Shown piece after piece: positions 21,247-32,295 of a DNA stretch of 64,000 nt. A model generated the notes under the pieces. It saw only the letters and a list, made by a program, of their open reading frames with translations, searched no databases and was not told the origin of the DNA. The stretch is from NCBI RefSeq assembly GCF_003265705.1, contig NW_020313045.1, positions 2,156,759 through 2,220,758 on the forward strand, given 5' to 3'. The stretch is from Callorhinus ursinus (lineage: Eukaryota > Chordata > Mammalia > Carnivora > Otariidae). Positions within the stretch are counted from its first letter, which is position 1; each line of letters begins with the position of its first letter. The position numbers and the translations under genes are program-made.

Positions 21247-24200
21247 ATTAGTCTTGGTTTAGTTTTAAAGAAAATGCCAGTTTTTCCTACTGGATTTGAG
21301 GATAAGAAAATAAATCTCCCAGGATTTAAAAACATATTCTATACTTGGCACTCTATACATATTCTATGCATTTCATATATTTATATTAAAAACTAATACT
21401 TCTTTCATTTTCTCAGTGGGCACAGAAAAGACGTATTTCTCATTCTGAACTTTGCTGTAAATTAAAGTAATTCAATTTCAGTTTTCAAATTCAATTTTCA
21501 AAGTAGCTTAAACAAAGCTTATGAATATTGAAAATAATGGGGACCACCATACATGCAGTAGGTTTGAGATCTTACAAACTCTATGGGCTTCAACATGCAA
21601 TGTAAATCGTCTACCACAGACAGTCCGATACTAGCTTTTGGCATTCAAAGGACAGATGTCCATGTTGGCAAAGAAAGCACCTGAGTAGGACTTTCAGAGG
21701 ATTCTTTATAGGCTTCCAGGTATCCTCATATCAGGGGACCGTGAACCCGTCTGTAGACTGTCTAGCTATGGGGGTCGGTCAAATGACGAAGCAAGCGTAG
21801 CAGACAGCCATACATCTATCTTCCTTTAGTTGGAGGTTCGAGCTTCTCACATTTGCCTCTAATCAAAACATGAAGTAGAGCCTGTCTACTGCTTCCTAAT
21901 GGGGACAGGGACAAAGCCTTTGGATTCTAAAGGTGTGAGTATGCCCCTGAAATTGAAAGAGCTCTGCTAGGTCTGCCAGCTGTGGTCTTCAGACAGAAAT
22001 GAAAGGGACAACATCATGGGGCGACTCTCCTCCCCCCACCCCCCCATGAGCACGATCTTGAAGGCAAGCATAGTGCTTCCACCACCAGCCAGATCTGAAT
22101 TCTCGTTCTGGATCCCGTCACGAGCCCTCACCATTAGCGCTGACCATGAGCTAAGCGGACAAGTGAACACTGGAAAAGACACGGTTTCCTGTGCTCTATG
22201 TCCTGCAAGAAAGAGGCCCCTGAGACTGTGCTCAGCTCTGAATATGGTTCATGTGTTATTATGGAAAGTCTACAGATGATTTCCCCAAACTCTGGGACGA
22301 GACCTGGTCAAAGAGGTTAACAGAAATGAGGAGACAGTGAACAGTAACAGGCAGTGAGAACCAGTAATAGGGCCAAGAGGCTCCAAACCTGTGCCACCCT
22401 TCTTCAGTGGGCTCTCACTGAAGCAGGACTACTTGAGGCATTCAAGAACTACCACGTCGAGTGGTGGATTCCCAAGGGGCCCTGTGCGAAGTCTTATTTC
22501 ACATGGCCCGTTTCCCTAAGCCTACACAATGCAAGAGACTTAATGATTCTACCAAGGATGTGTCATGGATCAACCAGACTGATCACTGTCAGCGTTGGTC
22601 ATCGTCATGGAATTCCCCAGGGCCAGTCCCAACATATGCTGCCTGAATTAGTACCACAAGTAGATTTCAAAGCAGATTTCAGGTAAAGCTGATAAATGCC
22701 TGGCCAGACCTAAAACTGGAATGCCTCTGATAATAATGAAACACAAGCCCATGCATCTGGCTAGCAAAATCTGTCTTCCCGGCCTTGAACAGAAGTTGGA
22801 ATCTGCCTTGGAAGAAGGCACAATAGAACTCCCGCGAATTAGTTCAAAGAATTTAATACCTGTTGCAATTTTCTCCAATTTAGTCTATGAAATAATAACA
22901 CAGACAGCAATTACCATAAAGAAAAACTTTCAGGTGCAATAGCATTAGTTCAACAGCTGGGATCAAGTGTCAGCCCAGAATAACAAATTTCATTCATTTT
23001 ATCTCCAGCTCTGGAGACATGCTGCTACTAGCTTTAATAGTCAGGAATGTCTGTTGGCTAAATGACTCTGCAGAGCTAGTCAAGTGAGGGCAGCCCGCGA
23101 CAATTTAATTGGGCTGCCTGCTAGAACTCTATCTGGGGCTATAAGCATGGACTGTAAACAAGCGGAGAGCTGCACTCAACGCTGAGCAGAGCAGCCTGCA
23201 GGAGGAAAGAAAAAAAAAAGGAGAGCTTCGGATGGCAGGATCTCTCGCTGATGCTGGCGTCAGGTTGGCTACAGGTGATCGGGAGCAGTGTGGCTCCTGC
23301 TGCAAAAGAAAGGTTGGGGGGGGAGGCGGTTAAGAGAGCAATCATTGATCTTGTATTGATTTCTGGACACTGTGTCGTAGATCCACTCCAAGATAGTATG
23401 ACAGTTTTGGGTTCTGTGCTTGCAAGAGACAAAAATGACTAGCACCAGGCCTACTGGTTTCTGTTCATATTTCCTTTAGAAACATGCCCCCCATAGATTT
23501 TTTTTTTTTTTTTTTTTTATCTTTTCGGACAGGGAAATCCAAACGAGTTTATCATTGCAGAAGGAGGGTTAGGGGCTGGTTAATCAGCCATTTGTCTTCG
23601 CTGCTCTGGATCTGGGAGTCAAGGGGTCGAAACCGAGCACAATTGGGCCCTTTGGTTTCATCTCAGGTAACCCCCCGTCTCTGGTAATTGAACCCATTCC
23701 TCGCGGTCAGAGTTCCTGTCACTCATATTCAATGTCTGTCATTACCGAGAAATGCTTCATGTCATATTACACTGACAGAACCACTACAGCAAGGCCAGCA
23801 AGGCTCCCCCAGCACCAGAGGTAAGACAATGGGAGCCTCTTTCAGACCAGTGATGTTTAACATTTTATGTGCTGACACTGTGTCTGTAAGCACAATATAA
23901 TGAAAGTCTGGTAAATGGCAGATGAAAATTCATACTTTCCCTCCTTCAGGGGCTGCCAGGCAATATCAGAAATAAAACAAGTTGGCAGCTCCGACGATAC
24001 CATCGTACCAGTGCCACGGCAGGCGTTTTCTAAGGGTGGTACATGGATTCACACACGGACACACTCACCCACGAGGACACATGTCCCCCCTTTGTTTTTA
24101 ACATGGCTTGTGTACAAAACTCACTTCTCCCTTGGCAGGGCATGAGTCACTGCCACAGGGTTGCTAGGCTCAGAAATCAAACTCTCCTCTGAACAGATTC

Positions 24201-24429
24201 TGACACTCTCAAACTATGAAATGCAGAGAAGAGAAGGCCCGGCAGCGCCTTTAACAAAGAATGACCCCATCGTCCTGTCCGGAAGTCTCCCGGTGAGTTC
24301 TGAGCAAGCGTATGCCCCCGACAGGTGCTCAAAAGTACAAAGCCCACGCTTGAGCACCATAGACGCCTCATCTTTAAGGCCTTCGACCTACTCTTCCAGC
24401 GACACCATCCCTCATGTCTTCCCATGCAG
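21247..24429. other. Unique block, candidate regulatory DNA
   Basis: Free of recognisable transposons. The part 22300-23450 is repeat-free and contains an 'aatttaattgggctgcctg' stretch (about 23101) with a TAATTG homeodomain-type core. A T run of about 22 lies at 23498-23519. Small open frames (up to 110 codons) on both strands have no support. Whether the segment is conserved cannot be judged here. Confidence 0.4.
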
Positions 24430-24575
24430 CTTACACAGAAGTCTCCATGCTCTTCACCCAACTGCACGTTGCCCTTTCATGCCCCCGGGCCCTTGCACAT
24501 TTCCCTTCCCTTCGGGGAAGCTTTTCCTCTGCCCCCTCCTCCTTCAGGGCCAGCCCCTACACTGCTGGCTCTGTG
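24430..24575 (+). mobile_element. L2 LINE fragment
   Basis: The segment 'cccttgcacatttcccttcc', the following 'ggggaagcttttcctctgcc' and 'cttcagggccagcccctac' match the L2 3'-region signature in which a 'gcctttgcacatgctgttcc' type stretch precedes the end of the ORF. A 145-codon frame across it is a by-product of this C/T-rich repeat. Confidence 0.6.
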
Positions 24576-24619
24576 GATGTGGCTCCGAATCCCCTTAGCA
24601 ACCGGTCTGCCACCCTCCT

Positions 24620-24880
24620 TGTGGTTAAGAGCATGGGCTCTGGCATGACGCTGGGGTAGACTGAATCCTCATCCTGGCACCTCAGCAAGTTTGTCAACTG
24701 TGCCTCCGTTTCCTCAGCCATAAAACAGAGTGAACAGTAGTGTCTACTTCACAGGTTGTAAAGATTAAATGAGATAACCTGTAGTACCAGTTACGACGGT
24801 TACCTGCTTAGAAAACAGCGCCCAGGACAGAGTAAGCACTTAATAAATGTCTGCTATAATGACAATAATAACATAATAAA
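24620..24880 (+). mobile_element. Full-length MIR SINE
   Basis: Excellent collinear match to MIR: 'gtggttaagagcatgggctc', then 'cctccgtttcctcagccata', 'aaagattaaatgagataacc', 'aggacagagtaagcacttaa', 'taaatgtctgctataatg'. Spans essentially the whole 260-base family length. It is ancient and shared among mammals. Confidence 0.9.
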
Positions 24881-25109
24881 TATTACAGCCATTGGTATTC
24901 TCCTAGCGCTCTGTTTATATGAATAATATGACATCTCATTTTCTTTGCTTTAGGGTGACGGGTTTCCACTGCTTGCTTCTGCTGGACATAGTGCTGTGGG
25001 CATCAGTACCCCCTGAGAATCTGTCAGAACTGTCCAGCCCCGCCCGAGGAAGACCTGCAACCTGTGTTTCACACGCCCACAAGGTGATCCTAACATGGGT
25101 CTTGAGGAC

Positions 25110-25360
25110 GGGGTGGGGAGCAGAGCATTCGGCCTTGGGGACCGGACTTCCTGCTCTGGAATCCCAGCTCCTCTGCCTCTGGGCCCCTGTGTCCTTGGGA
25201 AAGTTCCTTAACATCTTTTTTGCCTTGGTTTTCTCTTGTTAAAATTAGGGGTAATAAAAAAAATACCACTGTGATAGCTGAGTTAATTCACATTAAGCAC
25301 TGAAAAAAGTACCTGGCACAGAGAAGCACTCACTAAGGACTAGCTAGTTCTGTCATTCTT
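25110..25360 (+). mobile_element. MIR SINE
   Basis: Collinear MIR features: 'gaatcccagctcctctgcc', 'gtccttgggaaagttcctta', 'ttgccttggttttctcttg', 'taattcacattaagcactg', 'gtacctggcacagagaagc'. This is the second MIR within 500 bases in the same orientation. Confidence 0.8.
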
Positions 25361-25439
25361 CAGGATTAACTGAGTAAATAATATATGAAAAGCAGCTGAG
25401 TGTTTATTAAAAGTTCCATTAAGAGTTATTAATTGCAGC

Positions 25440-25530
25440 AGTAGTCATCTGATTTTAAGCCTCCTGAGGGCAGAGACCCTGCCTTCTGGATCTCTGTCAC
25501 CCCAGAGAGCTCGCCGGAGGCTGTGCAGTA
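25440..25530 (+). mobile_element. Possible L2 3'-end fragment
   Basis: 'ttaagcctcctgagggcagag' followed by 'tctctgtcaccccagagag' resembles the L2 3' end ('agctccatgagggcagg' type). Short and uncertain. Confidence 0.4.
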
Positions 25531-26532
25531 AAGCAGGCACTCTGAAGAAAGGTCTGCCACCTGGACCTCCGAGGTGACTCCAGAGGCCTACGAGTCAGGC
25601 TGGGTATTTATGTGGGGTTAGTGCTTTGTTGGCTGGAAGGCAGAGAAAGGCAACAATTCACTTTGGCTTTGGCAGGTTTCCTGAGGCCACCGGCCTGTGG
25701 GCCAACAGTCTTTTGCTCGGATCCCTCCTCCCCAGTTCCAAGGCTGCTTGCACTAAAGGTCAAACCCCCGAAGCCTGGTAACTTTGGATTTAAAAAATCA
25801 TCTTGACTTAATATTTTGGAGGGAACGTGGCAGGTTTAGTGAGTTTAATCTCTCTCTCTCTCTTTTAATACACCAGGGGTGGGACACCTTTTAACCTATC
25901 TGACAAAGCTTTAAAAAAGCCTCAGCTTCCACACAGACCGTGGCCTGAAGCAGCATGCGAATGTTAGAGCCTGGCCAGGAGCTTTCCACGCTGGAGGGGG
26001 CAACCCCACAAAGACTCACAATCGCTCGGCATCAACCAAACTGTGTCCTCAAATTCATCTCCTTCTATGCCCCTCCCTGGAGAAAATCAAAAGGAGCCGA
26101 GGGAAAGAAACAGCCGTCCTGCTTGTAGCTGGCCTTCTTTGGTCTGCTTCACTGATCTCTCCCAACAGCGAGATATACGCTAGACCAAGAGCACTCAAAA
26201 GCTGGTTTTGCAGCAAAGGAATGAACTAACCTGCTTGGGAGAAGTTCCCATTTCAGACAAGTGCCAGGACGACGATAAACAGTCAATGTTAGCTGTCACT
26301 ATTAGGAGAAAGCGGGTCACCACAGTTACTATAGTCATCTAGCTGGTCGTATGGCTCGCCCAACAGTCAAAACTATAAATGTTAAGTCTGCATGAAGGTC
26401 TGCTGTTTATCCAACAGAAGACAGAGTTCCCTTAAACACAGAATCATAAGCTAGCCACCATTGGCAGTGAGGAGGAAGTAGTCTCTAAATGTCAAAACTG
26501 GCATTCCTAATGATCCTGACAGCAAGGAGAAC
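25531..26532. other. Unique sequence
   Basis: No gene or repeat recognised apart from a short CT run at 25851-25864. Frames shorter than 65 codons only. Confidence 0.5.
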
Positions 26533-26543
26533 GTAGTGTGTGT

Positions 26544-26747
26544 GTGTGTTTTTTTTTAAAGATTTTATTTTTTATTTGAGAGAGCGAGAATGAGAGAGAG
26601 AGAGAGCACGAGAGGGGGGAGGGTCAGAGGGAGAAGCAGACTCCCTGCTGAGCAGGGAGCCCGATGCGGGACTCGATCCCAGGACTCCAGGATCATGACC
26701 TGAGCCGAAGGCAGTCGCTTAACCAACTGAGCCACCCAGGCGCCCAT
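26544..26747 (-). mobile_element. Carnivore tRNA-Lys SINE, minus strand
   Basis: On the minus strand the head 'gggcgcctgggtggctcag', B-box region 'gatcgagtcccgcatcggg' and GA/CT tract are all intact, with a plus-strand T run and 'aaagattttatt' at the left. The duplication 'gtagtgtgtgt' lies at 26533-26543 and 26748-26758. The left copy is followed by extra GT units, so the target was a small GT repeat or expanded afterwards. Confidence 0.95.
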
Positions 26748-26758
26748 GTAGTGTGTGT

Positions 26759-28109
26759 TTTTTTAAATTACATTTAAATCTAATGAACAAACGAACAAAT
26801 TCCATAACCCTGACGATTGTTTCTACTATGGTTCCTTGTAACAAGAGGTCACTGATGATTTGAGATTTTTTTTCCCCTACTTCGAACTGTAGGAATTTGG
26901 GGGCCAAGAGAATGGAGTAGGCCATTTTCTGATCGATCCATGGGAACGACAGCAGGCAAACCCAGGTGGTGGGGAGAGAAGCTGAAATCACAGTGGCATA
27001 AAAATAATTCGTTTCTCTCCAGGGCATTATCACTCTCAAATGGGACATCATAATAGGTCATCTACAATCCCCGCATTCGGGCACAGACCCTATTCCCACT
27101 CCTGCTCCAGAGCAGACTGTGGAACAAGTCTGAGACACCGACTAGACCCCCACACACTCCCCTGGTAACCATTTTCCGGAGCTCTCCAACGAGCCAGGAG
27201 TTGAGACAGGACAGTTTCAGATCTCAAAGCACCACACTCTCAAGAACAAAAATGAATTCTCTTCACCAAACCAAGGGGGGAAAGCGTGCTGCAAAGAAAC
27301 TTCTAATGCTGAAATATTACATTGCCAAATGTTCCTGTCAAGTCCTGGTTTAATTACCTTGGCCCCCATGCCTCTTATAATCACCTGTCATTAGCAACAA
27401 TGCGTGCATCTGTTTACACGTCTGTCAGATATGCCAGGCTGGCTGAAGCCAGGGGAGAAGAAAACTTTTCGTGGGAGATGGCCTCAGTTGAAAAAAGGTC
27501 GCCGGAAAGTGGACCTGTCTCCCCCGAGGGCCATGCCTCAAAAGATACCCTAAGGAGAGGACCCCTGAGGCAAACATCTGAATCGTACAGAAGCAACTTT
27601 TCAATGGGGTCAGTTAGAGATCCCGAGACCAAAGAGGACAATATTGGGTGTTTCATGGTTCCGGTGTGCCTCCTCGCCTCCCGGAAGTAACACTAGTGAC
27701 GATGTGTTCTCCTCCAGCCTCTTCCGGTCTTTCTGCCCCTGGTGCCCTCCTCAACCCTTCAAGGTCATACCTGGCCCCTACTTCCTCCATTAATTCTCCT
27801 CTCCTTCCCCAGGGACTAGGTCTGCTTTTCTTGCCACTTAATAGATGTCACTGCTTCCTCTGGCTGAGCCGATTTTCTCCCCAAGACTGGCTTCGTAACA
27901 GGCCACAAGTTCCCTAGGGCCCTCTTGCTGCTCTACATCCCTAAAAACAAACACAGATCCTTTTGTTTTGACATTTTAGCACATCCACGGGGGGTGGAGC
28001 TATATCATAGCTGCTATTTATCCAACAGAAGATAGGATTCGTTTTAGTTAGTGGGTCGTGATTGCTAGGGTTTGCCTCTCATTCCAACATGCTAAATTGG
28101 TTCGAGTTA
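26759..28109. other. Unique sequence, small L2-like patch possible
   Basis: No supported gene. 27700-27830 is C/T-rich and could be decayed L2, but no diagnostic segment is clear. A 122-codon plus-strand frame at 27322-27690 lacks motifs and splice context. Confidence 0.4.
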
Positions 28110-28275
28110 AAGTTTTGTCAATAACTATCTTTAGTTTTCTCTGACTTCAGTTTCACCATCTATAAAACGGAGAGAACAGTACCTTACCTTTGGCGGCTTA
28201 CCATGAGGAATAAACGCGAAAAAATACGTATAAAGCATCAACACACAGTAGGTGCTCAATCTCAATACCTGTTGA
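28110..28275 (+). mobile_element. MIR SINE fragment
   Basis: The run 'cttcagtttcaccatctataaa' (cf. the 'tcagtttcctcatctgtaaa' box), then 'ggaataaacgcgaaaaaata' and 'acacacagtaggtgctcaat', fits the 3' half of MIR in plus orientation. Confidence 0.65.
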
Positions 28276-28689
28276 GCTCCATTTTGATTCCCTCTTTCCA
28301 TAAAAACCTTCCCAACTCATAAGGAGCTCATGCTTTGCTTATGGCCGATGCCACGTACTTTGTCGCACGAGAACATCTTTTTTCTGACATAATTAGGACT
28401 GGAAGGCCTCCCGAGGCACTGGGCACACGTGGAAACCTTCAAAATACTCTGTAAACGGAATGTGGATTCCTTTTTATTCTGAGTCGACAAACACCATCAT
28501 GGAATGGAATCTGTCCCCCCACCCTGGGCTCTCACCCCTCCTGCATGTCCACCCCCCCTCACCTTCTTCTCCCTTAGGCACCGTGCTCTGGTCTGGCTGG
28601 CTGGTTCCTTCTCCTCAGCTCCGCCCCGTGGGGCTCCCTCGGAGATCCCCAGGAAGCTCCAAGCCCCTCCCCAACTGCTCACCTGCTTC

Positions 28690-28870
28690 CCTTCCTCCAC
28701 AGTCCTCCTCATCTGCCGTTGTCTTATTTGCTCACCTGTGTTTAAGTCTCTCCTCTACTAGGCCCTAAGTTCCACCAGCACAGGAGGGAGGCCATGTTCT
28801 TTGTTTCTCCTTGTATCTCCCGTTCCAGGTACATAGTAAGTGCTCACTAAATACCTTCTGAGTAAATGAA
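28690..28870 (+). mobile_element. L2 LINE 3' end
   Basis: 'cttatttgctcacctgtgtt', 'cctaagttccaccagcacagg', 'gtacatagtaagtgctcac', 'taaataccttctgagtaaat' follow the L2 3'-terminal order and end in the TGAA-type terminus. The C-rich stretch at 28530-28690 may be further L2. Confidence 0.65.
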
Positions 28871-31800
28871 CGGCGCGTTGCTTTCTTCTTAACCACCCAC
28901 CCATCTTCATGCCACTGGGGAGTTGGACACAAATTAAGGATCCTCAAGACTAAGGCCAGACCCCAATCTCACCAATGCTCCAAGAGATGCTTCGACGTGG
29001 CCAAGCGCTGACAGGAATGCAGGAAACATTCTTACTAACCCTGCCAGAGAAGGTGACAACCAGGGGAAATCAGGCTGGTGCCCCAAAATGAGGCCCACCA
29101 GAGGACTCGGGAATGAATCGGGTCTTTACAAGACATCTCTTCTACCCTTACTTGTGCTTCCCACCCTCACTCCTGCCGGACCAGGTTCCCTCAGCACCTT
29201 GAACGTGAGCCTCCATCATGTCCTTGGCCCAAGAACACCGCGCGCATCTTGCTTTAACCAACGTCCCCGCTGGGTTGCTTCTGGCTTGGCTCCACTGTGA
29301 AGGCTACGGGGAGGCCAAGTTGCAAATGTTACCCCGGCTGGAAGGGTGGAACCTCTTTCCTCCACTTTCTGAAATTTAGAGAACTGCAGCCGTTTCTCCG
29401 ACCTAGAGCCATACCAGGGCCCATCCTGAATGCAACCCTCTCGGGAGTTCTGTGCTTCATTTTTAGGGCACAGCCTACCTCCCTTTGACCTCCTCTTCTC
29501 TTCCACGGACCAGTATTATTCAATGATAGTTACCTCATGAAACCATGTTTCAGTCAAGGTGCATCCTCTCACCTTAAACAACAAGGGAATGTCATTTTGT
29601 TCCAGGAAAAGCTTCAAAACCCTATCCACACTCGGAGGTAGGTTTCGGTGGCGGGGCAGGGGGGGGAACCATGCTTCTTTTCGAATCAAAGACCCACGCA
29701 CAGGTTGCCATGTTTGCGATACATATTTTAAAAGAAGATGATTTCTCTTCCCCCACAGAGAAATCAGAAAACACTGAATTTCTCCTGGTGGTGATTTCAA
29801 TGACTCTAGTTACTAACTCCTCTTTCTTAAGATGTGGTCGAGCAGATCCCTTCTCCCCCTTTCCCCCTTGTCTCTTTTATATTTCAAAATGGGTGGGAGA
29901 GAAAACTGTGAACCTTCTCCACATATATCAACAGTCTGTGAACACCTCTTCCTTGGCAGGCATGAGAGCCAACCCCTGGGCACCACAGTTTACGAAGGAC
30001 CCCAGCCTTCACTTCCCTCTTAAGTTGAAAGCTATGGACGAAGAAAACAAAAATGCACTTCCTTTACAGATGTGCGTTGGGGGCAGCTACTTGAGGTAGT
30101 ATTTTACTAGTTCAAGATGGTAAAAGAAATCAGCCATAGCCGGCACCACCACACATTGTTTCAGAAAAATGTACTGTGCAGAATTGACACTGTACCTATA
30201 ATTTTAAAAGATTTGCTCATTTAAACCAATTGGCAGTATTTTCTGCCACATAATGGAGAAATTCACAGGATGCTGGGCCCCCTCATGGCTTCTGTGGCTA
30301 TAAAAGCCCCTTCATGCTGGATTTTTTATATTTGGTAAATTAATAGTTTACTGTTCCAAGATTCCTACGTGTTTATATTATTGCTTTTCTAACATAAAAG
30401 TCTGCAGTTGTTATGGAAACATATGGTAACATTTGCTGCTAAATTTTAAATGCATTTTCTACCCCTGTTACACACCTGAAATGAAGCCAAAAACTCTCTT
30501 TGCTTTACATTAGGGTGAAATTCAAACTGGTCTGGGTGACTATAAATGGTTACTGTTTGTCTTGGCTCCTACCTGTATCAGATTTAGACTGAGGAATCTT
30601 AGGGAAGAAATTACACGGGATAAAATGGATATTTCAAAATTACAAGGCCTGCAATTCCAGTGGCTCCAAATATCAGCTTTCTGTTTCATCTCAGCCTGCC
30701 AGAGAGAAAATGGTGGGGCTGCAAAACAAAAGATCGACAACATTTACTCTCCAGAGCCAAATGCTTCTTGTTTTGATTACACTGGTGGAGAAGGCTGCAG
30801 ATCCTGATCAGTTAAGTCTTGTTAGCAAATTAAATGGTTGTAGATTACAATGGTGCAAGACACGAGTTTTAGCCCCTGGCTTCAACTGGAAATGGCAAAA
30901 GTATAAATTCCTTCAACCCATTTTGTTCAGCAATTTTCCTCCAGGAGCACCTCACAATTCACAAGTAATTGTTTGTGTGGACTTTTGGCCCATGGGGAGG
31001 CTGACTGGGAAACATGCACTGGGCGGGTGTCCTAAGTGGCCCAGTTTACACATTTCTTCATACTTTAACACCTTAACCCAAGTCAATCAAGTCTCCTTGT
31101 GCAATGTAATTCGTCATAAATACTAATGAAGAAAACAAAGCAATCTGGCTTAGAAAAACATCAGACGAGAAAGAAAGATGCAAATTCTTGCCTGCTTGAG
31201 CATTTTTCTGGGACTTTCAATCAAGATAAAGCAAGCATCACGGAAGAGCTTCAAATGTGTGCCTCTGGTCTGGCTCTGGGACCTGGGAGACCTAACTCCC
31301 ACCTACATCGGGGTCCTGTGGGCTATGTTCTTTTATTCATTTCAGCGCATTTGTTCAGAGTTGAGATTGATTTTCATAGGTTAACTCTCTAGCTTTTCTT
31401 TCTGGGCATATAACCATGCTATTTGCTGAAGAGTTTCACTTTACATTTCAGACAAGATTAAATAATGTTTCTATATATTTGAAGTGAATAGGCAAAAGAA
31501 TCAGGATGCTTTTCTAAGTACAGAAATAGAGAAGTTGCCAAAGATATTTTGCTCCAGAGGCCCTTGGACAGTAAGAAATAAATGTTAATCCCCCCCTCAC
31601 AGTACGTATTCGGAAGGTTCTCTGGCAGTAATTGAAAAAGTAAGGTAAGATTCTCCCTGCCTTCCTGCCCTTTTCCATCCATTTGAATAAAGAATTTCAA
31701 GTTCTAAGGCACGTGTTCTAGTATATATCCAGGATGCTGTCTGAGGAAGCTAAGAACTCAGAACATGGTCACAGCAGGGCCTCATCAGCAGCTCAGGTTA

Positions 31801-32029
31801 GAGCCCTCACAGCACATGGAGGATCACTGCATTTTTGTATATTATAGGTGAGTAGGTATAATATCTACAAGTAATATAAATACAAATACTGTATTATTTA
31901 TGTAACATAAGTAAGAGATATACTGTTATACACAGCGTTGTATGTTTTCATGTTTCTCCACCTTTCTTCTTTAGAGAACAGACAGAAGGTAATACCTCTC
32001 AATCCATGAAGATGTAGGAAAATGCAATG
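28871..32029. other. Largely unique block, candidate regulatory DNA at 30100-31100
   Basis: No interspersed repeat is obvious. 30180-30480 is AT-rich with 'ttaaaccaattggcag' (CCAAT type) and 'taaattaatagtttac' motifs and looks like non-repetitive, possibly constrained, DNA. Open frames up to 142 codons (29671-30099, 30710-31126) lack any domain. No exon can be supported. Confidence 0.4.
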
Positions 32030-32295
32030 ATTAAAAAGAGAACACCAGACCCCTACTGCCTGGGCTCGAGTTCTGATTCGGTCACTTACAACCTATGGTA
32101 TTTTTCGTAAATTCCCTAGCCTTTCTGGGTCTTGGATACCTTAACTGTAAAATGTAAATAAAAGTAGCACTTCCTTCACTGGGTTGGCCTGAAGAGGAAG
32201 TAAGGACGTATGGGTAAGACACTTAGCAGAGTAGCTGGTAGGGAATAAAGAGTCACTGAAGTTAGCTGCTCTCATTCATTATGATGATGATCACC
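32030..32295 (+). mobile_element. Full-length MIR SINE
   Basis: Clear collinear MIR: 'gcctgggctcgagttctgat', 'tcacttacaacctatgg', 'taactgtaaaatgtaaataa', 'cacttagcagagtagctgg', then 'aagttagctgctctcatt'. It spans nearly the full family length. Confidence 0.85.
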
